Shown piece by piece: positions 53,601 to 64,000 of a stretch of DNA of 64,000 nt. The DNA is from Echria macrotheca (taxonomy: Eukaryota; Ascomycota; Sordariomycetes; Sordariales; Schizotheciaceae). The stretch spans positions 2,108,001 to 2,172,000 of the forward strand of contig MU839828.1 in NCBI GenBank assembly GCA_030411725.1, given 5' to 3'. The translations under genes were made by a program, and so were the position numbers. The notes below the pieces were generated by a model. It saw only the letters and a program-made list of their open reading frames with translations. It had not been told where the DNA came from and searched no databases. Numbering within the stretch: position 1 is the stretch's first letter; every line of letters starts with the position of its first letter.

Positions 53601-56600
53601 TCCACAGCGGTCATGGGTCGTTCGAAGGCTCCGGCGCAGGACCTGAGTGGTTTGCGTGCTCGACGACGGATCGAAATGCCTCATTCGGGTCGTCCGACGA
53701 TCAGGGTGCCCTGGGGACACAAACGAGACCCTCAGGGGGTGTGAGCGTCGTGGGTAGATGCCAGTGACTGTAACCAGTGCTGGTACATACTGCAGAGCCA
53801 ACATCGACGGAACCTGATAGTCGCAACCCGCCATTCCGCGCACAGTTCGCCGCGGCAACAAATCAGAGGAAGAAGACCAAGATGTCTTAGGCCTGAGGAT
53901 GGGGGTTGGTGTTGACGGGCGCCAATCACCCGCAGTTTTTGGTCCTCTCCGAGGCGAACGCAGCACACGCAGGGCCAGGCCGGCCATCGCCAGGCCGGCC
54001 ATCCTGAGCCAGGACGCTGAAGGCGACATTGTCCATATGTATCCGGCAAAATCCGGCTTCCTGACCTGGGCGGTAGTCATGTTGCAGGTGAGACATGTAA
54101 GTCGAGGAAGGCGGCGAGGAGCTGCATGGGCAGCCACGAAGAATCTTGCAAGGTGCTGGCGGCATTTTTGAGCCCATCAACCAAGCCCGAGCAAAGGCCG
54201 TGCTGCTCGGAGCCTTACTCAGTGCCAATGTGACTGTCATCTCGAGCTGGATGGAGCGCCAAAACTGTGTCGGCTGTGGTTTATGGGCATCCGTTCTTGG
54301 GCATCGAGCTGACGAGGTTGCACAGTCGTTGGGAGCCGCGGATGAAGGCACAGACGCAGCCGCCGGAGCCGTCCGGTCGGAGACGAGATGCGGATAGCCC
54401 CACATGTTTCCCTGCGGAGGCCAAGACTGGTCTGCGCCGCCCACGCCACTTTCAGACGCCCAGGTTTTGGTGACCGCCAGCAGTTCGGTCGTGACTTACT
54501 GCCAGCAAGTTGCTGGCAAGTAGCGCTACTGGCAAGCTGGTCAAGAGTCGGCCTTGGGTGCTTAGCTGGTGCTTAACTCCATGAGCAAGAGTGCAGCCGG
54601 CTTTGTGCTCGGCAGAGTCTGACCATCAAGGCTTATCGCGAATCGGCCGTCCGGCTTCCGATCGGATCAGGTGTGGATGGATTATCATTCTCTCGGGTTC
54701 GACTCTTCCTACAAACGGCGGGGAATTTGGGGAAGATTTCTACAGAGTAACTATCCCAACGTTTGGCTCAAAGCGGAAGGCACGAAACGGCGGCACGGTT
54801 AAACTTCGGAGGCTTAGCTAAAGTTGTGGCTTCCCCTTCGGGTCGGCAACGTCAACTTACAAGAGACCTAAACTGCAGAGTTCTTTTCGCCGGGAAGAAA
54901 CGACGCGACCCGGGCTGCCCGGTCCGGTCGATGCACACCAGGAACTTTGTTTCCGGAAATGGATGGGAAATATTCATGTTGCATCTGCCCGAGTTGAAAG
55001 CAGAGAGCGGGAGTCAGGGAACACCAGGATGGCGTGGGGGAAAGGCCTTGGTGGCTCGTCTCCATTGGCCCGCGGTATTTGTCTTGTACCCTGTCAGGAT
55101 CCAAAGACAAGGACTGCACCCACCACTGGCCAACCTCGTGGACCGCGGAGCAGTTTACGCACAGCTTTTCCAGCCCACCGCCAGCTTCACGACGGTGTGG
55201 TGTTGGATCAACATGCCCCGGGACGGCAGTCTCGCTCGCAGCGTGGGTGGTTTGCCAGGGGCACCGACCCTAAAAGTGGTACGGATTAGTGTGTGTCATT
55301 CATCACCATCAGCCCTGATTTCTACGACTGTCTTGGGGGAAGATAAGTTTTCACCACATCTGATCGAGCCGTAACGGAATTTGCTGAGCTTTGAGTTATT
55401 AGCCGGGTAAACTACCTAGGTAGCTGTTATGAGGGCTCAACTCGACACAACCCGTCCTAAGAAAGAAAAAAAAAAAAAAAGTCGCTCCCAACACGCCTCG
55501 CAGCGGCCGTGCGATCCAGCCACATCAGGTCCCAGCCCAGCGGAGGCTCCCCACACACACACACCCAACGTTACATACGGATACCTTTGTCTCTCTCAGT
55601 CAGGCTAGCGGGGCGACTGGCGCATCCCATGGCCAACCGTCCACTCGGCTTCTCCCCTTTCGATCAATGGGACGCCAAGGTTACAGGGAGTGGCCAGGGA
55701 GGTGTCCATCTCCGTCGCCCACCACGTGTGGTTTCAGCTCTAGTGGTCGGGCTGATGGGCACGACGTCGGAGAACAGCTGAGTCACTCGGCTGGCGATGT
55801 GCCGGGAGGACATGCCGCCACACAGTCCCCTCGATTTCCAGAAATGGCGATCTGCCCACTTAGGCGGGACAGATCTCTCCAAAGACCGGGACGAACGTGC
55901 TGATTTGATGCACGACATGCATACATGAAGCAGCAATTGCACAGTCGTCTTCTCGACGACAAATAACTCACGGCACCGTGTGGCGCCCGGGCTTCGAAGC
56001 CGGCGGGCACTTTGTCAGACAACTTGGCGACGACAGTACGACGCCGGCCCGCCGATCGTTCTGTGACAGCCGCCGTCCTGGAGCCCGATAAGCTCCTCAG
56101 CGTCGTACTTTTCGCAAATGAGAGTTCAGAGCACATGATTGAAGTTGCATGCGTGCCTGGGGGACGGCAATGCTGATTGGGCCAATGGCAGAGCTGGTAC
56201 CGCAAAGCCGGAACGTTAGGGTACCTTTTCGCCTTACCAATCCGCGGTACGGGAGCCGTGGAATGGAGGGGTGGGGACGGCAACCTTTCTCTGTCAAACG
56301 CTTTGCATGCCATGGCAATGGGTAGGTAGGTGGGCCTACGAGTGGGGGGGTTCGTGTTTCTTTCTGCCCTCCACCAAGACTTTTTGTTCTTCACCGCTCC
56401 GAACCCGACACCGCCGCGCGCCGCGGTAAGATTGCCGCCGGGGGACAGGATCCCGCGTAAGAATCTAGGCCACATTGAGACATGCAGATGTGATGGTGCG
56501 CGCTTGGAGGGTTCAACCCAGCACCGACACGTCATAATGATGGGTCGACGACGACGGTCTTTCTCACTAATTTGGCCTGTCGACACCAATCGAGTATTCC

Positions 56601-59600
56601 GTATCTGAGGAGGCACCAAATTTGCGCCCAGCGCCCAGCGCCCCACCAAGCCCCCCGGCCCGACAGTTTGGTTGCTGGTGTACCTACACTAGGTACGTGT
56701 ATGGGGAATTCATTTTCTGGAAGCGAGAAAACAGGGGCAGGGTGTCTCCCTCACTTGGTTGTTCTTATTAGCAGCTGGAGACCCGTGCACGGCGAGACCG
56801 GCCAATTTTATCTCATGGGACAGATGAATATTTTTTTTGTCAAGAAAAACCAAGAGCCACCCCACTTGATCCAATCCGAAACAAAAAGCAAAAACGTACC
56901 GTAGCTCTGGCCTCACCAGCCATGAGCGAGTTTTTGCGCGCTGAGAACCGGCGGAACGGGTTCCATAGCCATCCGGTTGAGCTGGCTGGCGCATACCCAG
57001 TACTCTGCTCGAATCGGGAGATGAAGTGGAGAACGAGACAAGTGGTGTTGCGCGTCCAGATACATGGGAGTTTCGACAAAGTTACTTAGTAATCAGAGAT
57101 CCAAAACCGTGATTCCAGCAGCTGCAACTAGTGCAGTCCGCCACATGGCCCCACGCAACGTGATGTTCGGGGCCGGTGAGATCGTCAGGCCGCGAGGCCG
57201 ACCATGAGATTAGCCCCTGGACAATCTACGGTAGTGGGTGGTGGGGTTCTTACTCTAGACTGTACCCCATTGTGCCTACGGCGGCTACCTGTAGTGTACA
57301 CGGTAACGCCTAACGTTAGTCTGCTGCCAGAGTTTTAGGCTCTCTTGTCGGGCTCACTGGGAGGGACTGTATGAGACCCCGCGGCCGGGGGCAATCCTGT
57401 TTCCTGAACCCAAAGAGGCATGCCGAGACATAGGAGCTGGAGTACAATCGAGGTGGTCACCCTTCACGCCCGGCTACTCGCTGAATGCAGAGACGGAACC
57501 AGTGCCGCAACGGGCTCCGATTGGGTGGCTGGGCCAGTGGTGAGCCTGCTTCCGGGACCAGGCCGGTTCTTGATATCCAGGGCGGCCGGTTGAGCGCGGA
57601 CAGCGGCAGCGCGAAGGCGACTTGATGACAGACACCGGGACGCCTTCTGGAGGCAACTAAAGCAAACACACCGTCGTGTAACCGCGGAGCCCACTTTAGC
57701 TTTCCGGATGCATTTTTTTTCTCGGCCCAAAGCCGGGGTTTCTTCGCCCCTTTTCCGTGCCCACCACGGCTAGCGAGAATACACTACACACAGCCGTCCA
57801 CCGTTGCAGCTGCCGCCGTGCCATGCAAGTGCTGATCGTCCCGACATCAGACTTGCTGGTCGGGATGACCCAGCTATCCGGCCTGGTAGCCCTTACGGTG
57901 CGCACGCCTGTTTGCTTCTCTCCGCGTGGCGCGGATGGACACCGGCCCACGCAGCCGTGATAGGTAGCTCGTAGCTAGTCTACACCGGGCAGTGTGGAAT
58001 CTCCGAGGGTCCGTCATCGCTCTGTTCTCTCTCCTCGTATGAGCCAATGCCGTGTCGTCTTTGCCTTTTGGTTGGTGCGCATCCTCGATGGCCCCAGTGG
58101 TTGTGCACTTTGCCTGACAAACACACCGAAAAAGTCGGCACATTGTCGCAGCACTTTGGCAGCAAACGACCGCGCCAGCAGGCCAGGGCACTGGGGGTTG
58201 GATAGGTTGGACGGACCGTCGATGAGAGCGGGGTGCGTGGTTGGTCGGCTCGGAAGACCACGGCCCCCCCATTGTCGACCGATGGGAATGCTGTAGCATG
58301 CACTCTGATGTGAGAAGAGAGACGTGTACAAGTACACATTGGTATCCCTCTCGGCTTGGCAAGGCAGCAAGGCATCCATCGAGACACACCGAACCTTGGA
58401 CGACGGTAACTAGGCGCATGCCCGCCTGCACGGGCTCTACCGCCTGCACCGCTGCTGTTGTCTGCACTGTCTGCTTGCACTCTGCAGTAGCAGGCGTTGT
58501 GATCTCAGATAACTCGAGCCAGATATGTCCGTGCCGGGCTAGAATCGATCGTGCCAGGTCAGCAAGGTAGGGGGGGCTGTCCGATCTCAGTTGTGGCGCT
58601 GGCCAACCCATTGGCCGTCGACGCCTTACCGAGAAGGAGAAAGAGTTCCGCCGGGTCAAGAGCAATAACAGTACCATAGTAGGTAGTGTACACGATACTG
58701 ATCATCAGTCGCTGTCGACGACATCCACCACGCCGAAACACGCCAGCACCGGCCTCGTCTTCTGCTCTGCAGGGGCCTCACTAAGGGCCACAGGCCCTGG
58801 CCCTTGCCCCTCTTGGGCCCCTCAACGACGGCCTGGTCTCCTGATGCTGCCCTAGCTGCTGCCCTGCCCGTTATTTCCGTATCGAGCACTCCAACTTTGC
58901 TTCTTTGCACCTTCCTGTCCGCCCGACCTCCTGCGCACGCATCGCAGGTGCAACTGCCCGCTCCGGCAACGAAACTGGGAAATCAGTGCCAGACCAGGGT
59001 AAGTGTACAGTTGGCGCGTCTGGCGGTGATTCCCGGACGGGCGTGCCCCAAAGCTCACCAGCCGAGTAGGGGATCTTCCCCCAACAACCGCCAATCATCC
59101 TGCCCGACCCCGTGCCCCCATCGCCGCCGCCGCAAGTCATCAATCACAACCGAGGCGATCTCGCCCCCTTCGGCAGCCCGTCTTCCGTCCTCGGCCCCGG
59201 CGTCCGTCTGCCGCCTCAAACCACTCACCGCTCCCCTGGCTAGCGGCCTTGCTCGGTCACTGGCTTTTTGCTTTCAGAAGTTCGCGCTTCTCGTTGGTCC
59301 GCTGGCGGTTGGCGGGGCTCGAGCGACGTCCCTCCAACTGGCCGCTGGCAATCGAACGGCTCCGAGATCCTCGCCCAAAAGCAAAAGCCCAGTCAGTTAG
59401 TTCGTCAACTGCAGCACAGCCATTCCATCATCATGCCGCATGCTATGGGATCCGACGTTGAGCTGTGCTGTGCTGTGCGATGCATCGCATTGCTAGACTG
59501 CACACCCTAGCGCTTGGCTTCGCATCGCGACGAACGGCGTCGGCGCCCTGGACCACCCGCAGACATCAGGCGAGCCAGCCGACGAGTATTCCAGAAGTAG

Positions 59601-61014
59601 TTATCGGGCCACTTACCGCGCCCCGGAATACGATGCCGTTGGCTAAGTGGCCGGCCGACCAAGTGAGTATGCCGCGCCTCGCCATGGAGGCCGATGTCTC
59701 TCGATCTCCCTCTCTCTCTCTGTCACGTCTTTTCTCACGGGATGAGTGCCGCCGACCGGACGCCACCATGCTAGCGAATCGGACCCTGGGAATGGCCGAG
59801 GAAGCGCGCCGACCACGGTCGCCATCGCAAGCCTTCACCCGATAGCGATTGCGGTGTTCCTTCTGAGTGGCCGATGACGACCTTCCGGGAAGGCGGTCTG
59901 CCGACCCGCTCAGCTGTTGTGCGAGTCTCTTTTGCTGGGCATGGCCCCGGCTTTGCCATGGAAGGCATGGCGGCTCGGGCAAACAAGTCATTCTTGTGGT
60001 ACACGAACGAGCACCCGGCTTCTCTCACACAAACTCTCAGGATCTGACTTCTTCTGCTGGTTGTTTCTTGTCCCAGCGAGTGCTGAGGGCCGCCCGACCC
60101 GAGCTGCTGAGGCTTTGGAGCAAGCAGTCTTTGCAAAGAAAGGTGAAGGGCGTCAGGGTGAGCCGTGGCCCACATATTTACCGGAGCCAGAGAAACGGTG
60201 ACAGGAACTGGGAGACGGTCAAGCATGCAGCACCCCCTGCAACAGAAGCATGGGTCTGGGAATGGGGATCCATCAGTCGGGAGACCAACCCAAGTGGTGG
60301 CGCCAAGGACCCTTGTGCTCCTCTCTGGGTTAGCGTCTTCAAACACCGATGACCCCCCGTCCACATCCAACCTTGCCTTACTACGAACCGGAACCGACCT
60401 AGTGCTCCCACCAGAGGATTGCCAGTCCTCTTCTCTTGGGGGGGGGAGACTGGTAACTTGTCACCGCCGTTTCATTGTTTTTTCTTCAACAAGACAATTT
60501 CATGTCCGGTTCCCTGGGGCTGCCGGTCCCCACCGTGAGATGGCTGATCCGGTGACCAGCATTTTTCAGCCCTTCTCGGGCCCTGGGCTCTTTTCAAGAT
60601 TCCTTTTTCTGTGTCAGTGCAGCTGTGTATATAGAAATGCTCCGCTCCTCTCCCAGACGCCATTGTTGAGCTTTCCCATCTGTTCTGCCCACCTTGGTCC
60701 CCTGTCACTCCCAGCCATCCATCGATCTGTCAAACACATCTCTTTTGGATGGTGTTTTCTCTTATTCATCCTTAAGCTTTCCTTCCCGAGGTCGCCGCCT
60801 CTGGACCCGATTGTGTTCAAGAGTCTCCCATCTCTTGCGCGCCGAGCCTTGTTCCCCCATCTGGCCAAGCAACCGGCCTCTTTTTCCCACTGCCCATCGT
60901 TGTTGCTTCCTGGAGCGCCGCGGTTCTTGTCCGTGTTCGTCCGACCGGAACCACCATTCTTGGCCTCGCATCCATCAATAGGCTGAGCAACACCATTCGT
61001 GCCCGGCTTCGAAA
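50603..61014. other. 10.4-kb gene desert
   Basis: The longest gene-free stretch in the window. It has many overlapping short frames, including 55783-56649 (-), 57874-58677 (-) and 58804-59400 (+), but none shows family motifs or clean exon-intron logic. Isolated good splice-like signals occur (for example 53337-53289 on the minus strand, a GTGAGT donor at 59655 and a GTAAGT donor near 58991 on the plus strand). These could be parts of non-coding transcripts or a long leader of the MFS gene. There are no terminal repeats, transposase or reverse transcriptase motifs. A CTC/GT-type microsatellite and a GGT repeat near 50896-50914 lie at the left end. Confidence 0.45.
60628..60633 (+). promoter_or_regulatory. 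Candidate TATA box of the MFS transporter gene
   Basis: TATATA lies 387 bp before the ATG and is followed by CT-rich DNA (60640-60780), the usual look of a fungal start region. Confidence 0.4.
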
Positions 61015-63015
61015 ATGAGTTGGATACGGTCTAAGCTCCGGCCATCTGGGACCGATCCCAGTCGCTCGGCCAGGCAGCTTCCGCCTTATCCAAGCAAGCA
61101 GCTCTTCATCCTTGGTATGTATTTCACACGCGAGCTGCCATCTGTTTCCCGACCACGTCTGCCAAGTGAAAGCATGGTCGCCCGTTGGCTGACCCTCGAC
61201 AGCTTTGTGCAGGATAAGCGAGCCCATAGCGTTTATGTCCATCTTCCCGTATATTTACTACATGGTAAGGGACTTCAACATCACCGATGACGAGACCAAG
61301 ATCTCTTTCTACGCGGGCATGGTGACGTCGGCGTTTACGCTCGCCGAATTCTCGACCAGCCTGTTTTGGGGAAGACTGAGCGACAAAATTGGCCGTAAAC
61401 CCGTGCTCTTGATGGGGCTTGGAGGGACCGGCCTCAGTGTTCTCTTATTCGGGTTCGCTCAAACCCTCCCCGTCGCGCTGTTTGCTCGTGCCCTTGGCGG
61501 CTTCTTGAACGGGTAGGTCTTTACCACTCGGCCCGGCCGGTGTTGGCGGTGGATGTATGGACTAACAGAGCGAAGCAACATGGCCGTCTTGCAAACCACG
61601 GTCGCCGAATTGGTTACAGTCAAGCAACACCAAGGTAAGCTAAATTTGTAACTCAGTGGTAGATCAGACTGTTAACACTTCACAGCACACGCATACGCGG
61701 TTATGCCCATGGTTTGGTGTGTAGGGTATGGTGACCCACGATAGGCCGAATCAGCACACAGCAAGGACGCTGACAGCATTTCCAGGTCTATTGTTGGGCC
61801 CATGATTGGAGGTGCGCTTGCCAAGCCTGTCAACACAATGCCGACCGTGTTTCGGCCTGGTGGAATTTTCGACCGACTTCCGTACCTGTTGCCGAATTTG
61901 TTCAGTGCAGTCTGCGTCTTCATGGGTGTTGTCATTGGTGTCCTTTTCCTGGAGGAGACGCACGCGAAGAGAAAGCAGCGGCGAGACCGAGGCGTGGAGC
62001 TGGGCAATTACCTGATCGCCCGGGCTCGGGCGGCCCTCACGAGGCCCGGGGGGAAATCTCCCGAGGAGCAGCCTCTGCTTGGAGACTCGGATGAGCCACT
62101 GCCAGGTTACTCGTCGACCGGACCTTATCCGTCGGCGCCTGCTGAGCGGCATGATGAGTCGACGGTGGAGGACTGTCTTGATGCCGAGGAGACCGGCGTA
62201 GCTGCAGCGGCAAGAACCGAGACGGGCACACGAACGTTCAGCAAGACGACCATCCTCATCATAATCACCTTCGGCATCCTCGCGTTGTAAGTCCACCACC
62301 CAGGGGAGATGATTTTAGCGCTGTGCTGGCAACTGACCAGGATGGCAGCCACACGATGGTTTTTGATTCGCTGCTGCCCGTCTTCTTGAGTACGGAACGG
62401 CCCGAGCACCGAAGGCCAACGACTCTGCCTTTCAAATTTGCTGATGGTTTCGGATACGACACCCAGACCATTGGCTTCATCCTCTCGGTCCAAGGCGTGT
62501 ATTCCATGGCCTCTACCTTTTTCTTCTTCCCGTGGGCTGTCCAGCGCCTCAACGCTCGCCGCCTCTTCTGGCTCATATCCGTGTCGTATCCGCTGCTTTA
62601 CATCACGACGCCATACCTCGTTTTCCTCCCTGATACGCTCCGCATGGCGGGTATCTATGCGGTGGTCGTCTGGAAGTGCACGCTTTCGACCCTCGCGTAT
62701 CCGAGCAATACAATCCTCCTCACCAACTCGGCCCCTACGACGCTATCGCTCGGCACCATCAACGGTGTGGCGGCTTCGACAGCGAGCTTGTCGCGCGCGG
62801 CCGGCCCCGCCATATCGGGCCTCCTCTACGCCAGGGGGTTGGAGACGGGTTACTCGGGAACGGTCTGGTGGTTCACAGCCTTAGTGACGGTTCTCGGGGC
62901 CTGGATCAGCTTTGCCATTCCGGAACCGAGAGGCCGGCTGGACGAGAAGGACCCGGCGGAAGCTACGGGCGGACCGTCATTACCACGAGAATCGCTAGAA
63001 TCTAGCCGGCTATAA
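61015..63015 (+). CDS. Major facilitator superfamily transporter, ZIFL/YCR023C-like
   Basis: Six exons, 61015-61114, 61203-61512, 61576-61634, 61686-61725, 61786-62286 and 62349-63015, encode 558 aa. The introns are 88, 63, 51, 60 and 62 nt. All joints keep frame and restore family sequence: ILALCRISEPIAFMSIFPYI, GGFLNGNMAVLQTTVAELV, YAVMPMVWCVGSIVGPMIGG and GILAFHTMVFDSLLPVFL. The MFS motif between helices 2 and 3 is GRLSDKIGRKPVLLMG. About 12 hydrophobic segments are present, with a long charged central loop (about 230-330) and a hydrophilic tail. This group includes yeast YCR023C and plant ZIFL1, proton-coupled exporters whose substrates include metals, potassium or small organic ions. The substrate here is unknown. 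The acceptor of intron 2 is GAAG rather than CAG or TAG, chosen because only it restores the frame. Confidence 0.92.
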
Positions 63016-63584
63016 AGCGGTGTGGCGGTGGGCTTTGCGCGAGAATTTTGCTTTTGAGCTTGCTAGAGTCGCAAATCGGCGTTTGGGATATTGATCGGAT
63101 CAACATTGGGATAGACTAAAGTGCTCTCAGGCATGGGGACATGAGACATACAGGGACAAGCATGGGTAAAATCTGGGTCACACGATGGGCATTGACGCGA
63201 CGGGCACTCGCTGAAGGATGCAGTTCTGCAAGAGGACGGGATTCTAGGGTGGGCCGGAGCGCAAAGACGGAGTTGAGTCGAGCGGGTTCTTTTTCTCTTT
63301 GGAAACGGCAGCTTTTTGGAACGATGGTCGTTGGCATTTTTACTTTTCTTTTCTCTTTATCTCGCACTGTTGGGTCGGAGGAGAAGGAGGATTTTGCAAG
63401 CATGGCTAGGACTTTTGTAATGACCTGAGTTGTTTTTGGGGGGTTTTGGCAAATTTTAACCCGGTTTGGGCACACGCATTCATTGCACGGCGGGTTGAGT
63501 GGATGTCAGATGGCTCGTGACCTGGTGCTCCGAGTGTCTGGCCGACGTCGTGCCTCCCACAGTTGCTCTCGGACAGTCCGAGGC
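63016..63584. other. 3' flank of the MFS gene
   Basis: No gene seen. The sequence is G/T-rich and includes homopolymer runs near 63433-63450. Confidence 0.45.
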
Positions 63585-64000
63585 TCACGGGCTGACGACA
63601 GGTGCAGGCAGGTCTGGGGAAGGGCGGTGGTGGTCCTGCAAAGGTGGGGGTGGGTGCAGCTCTGGTGTCCGGTTACTCGATTCGAACGGCTTAGCTCGCG
63701 GCTCTTGATTCGCCCGCTGCGGAATCCTTATCAGCATGTTGGGGGAGGCTTCTTGGACGATAGGGAACGAGGGTTCTGGAGAGGCAATAAATAGGATTCC
63801 ACGCCGAATGCTCCGCAATTGAGCGTCGCGCATGGCCCGCTCGCGTCGAATTTGCAGCATCACGCCGTCCAGCAGCTCGCTGTGTTCCCTTGCCAGTAGC
63901 GAATAGCAAAAAGGCCAGCGAGCGCCTTGCCGTGCCCCCACCACCGCCGCCGTCGACCGACCGACCGACCGACCGCAGACGCAGCAGGCCCGGATACAGG
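63585..64000 (-). CDS. Possible 3' end of a minus-strand gene, cut by the window edge
   Basis: An open frame runs leftward to a stop at 63585-63587. Its upstream portion includes EHSELLDGVMLQIRRERAM and RDAQLRSIRRG, which has the codon use and helix-like character of real protein. The downstream portion is Pro/Ser-rich and may lie beyond the true end or an intron. A GACC microsatellite (63955-63974) interrupts the right edge. I do not recognise a family, and this may be non-coding. Confidence 0.2.
   Translation of the reverse strand, partial: CIRACCVCGRSVGRSTAAVVGARQGARWPFCYSLLAREHSELLDGVMLQIRRERAMRDAQLRSIRRGILFIASPEPSFPIVQEASPNMLIRIPQRANQEPRAKPFESSNRTPELHPPPPLQDHHRPSPDLPAPVVSP
63955..63974. 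repeat. CCGA tetranucleotide microsatellite
   Basis: Four to five tandem CCGA units close to the right edge of the window. Confidence 0.8.

Noticed and set aside
55783..56649. 288-codon open frame on the minus strand
   Set aside because: Irregular composition, no recognisable motif and overlap with other long frames. Treated as chance in GC-rich DNA.
57874..58677. 267-codon open frame on the minus strand
   Set aside because: No family motif, no splice support, and several overlapping frames on both strands of similar quality.
58804..59400. 198-codon open frame on the plus strand with a signal-like start
   Set aside because: Pro/Ser/Ala-rich sequence consistent with random GC-rich translation. 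A GTAAGT donor inside it suggests at most part of a non-coding transcript.
61569..61575. Standard CAG acceptor (ACTAACAG) for MFS intron 2
   Set aside because: It puts the next exon out of frame. Only the AG at 61574-61575 restores NGNMAVLQTTVAE, so the less usual GAAG acceptor was used.

Overview
The window is nuclear DNA from a filamentous ascomycete, most likely a Sordariomycete and probably Sordariales. The evidence is short GT-AG introns (mostly 44-91 nt) with CTAAC/CTGAC-type branch points, GC-rich third codon positions, long gene-poor spacers, and ascomycete families such as an FlbA-type RGS regulator, a DUF7053 protein, a SigF-like NTF2 protein and a PHD-containing ORC4. No prophage, CRISPR array, rRNA or intact transposon was seen. 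Gene models were built by hand from reading frames and splice signals. Coordinates span first to last exon, and exons are listed in each entry.

Layout. 0-9.7 kb: two secreted Leu/Asn-rich proteins in tandem, both with a 5'-leader intron, then a multi-exon protein of unknown function that has an in-frame TAG near its N-terminus. 10-15.7 kb: the Paf1-complex subunit Cdc73, an AACAGC-rich repeat tract, a DUF7053 protein and a tRNA-Arg(ACG). 16-19.8 kb: a small GPI-type cell-surface protein and flbA, both on the minus strand. 19.8-26.5 kb: a 6.7-kb spacer upstream of flbA without a recognisable gene. 26.5-36.5 kb: a dense housekeeping block with ORC4, tRNA-Gly(GCC), a hotdog acyl-CoA thioesterase, a mitochondrial CoA-type carrier, an MT-A70 methyltransferase, mitochondrial ribosomal protein uL23m and a DJ-1/PfpI protein. 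37-44 kb: hamartin (TSC1), a single-pass membrane protein and a SigF-like NTF2 protein whose frame requires a 2-nt microexon. 44.7-50.6 kb: a minus-strand run of a Pro/Ser-rich conserved protein, a cysteine-less UBC/UEV-like protein and a CCDC124/Lso2 homologue. 50.6-61 kb: a 10.4-kb gene desert. 61-63 kb: a six-exon MFS transporter. The last 1 kb may hold the 3' end of another minus-strand gene.

Connections. The acyl-CoA thioesterase and the CoA carrier are neighbours on the same strand, with a mitochondrial ribosomal protein nearby, so mitochondrial and CoA functions are locally concentrated. TSC1 (TOR control), Lso2/CCDC124 (ribosome dormancy) and FlbA (G-protein control of growth versus sporulation) all bear on growth and development, but nothing in the sequence shows that they are co-regulated.

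The observations most worth following are the 2-nt microexon at 43006-43007, the in-frame TAG at 8334-8336, the ORC4 combining PHD and AT-hook motifs, the catalytically dead UBC-like protein, the DJ-1 protein with a basic insertion, and the two large gene-free regions.
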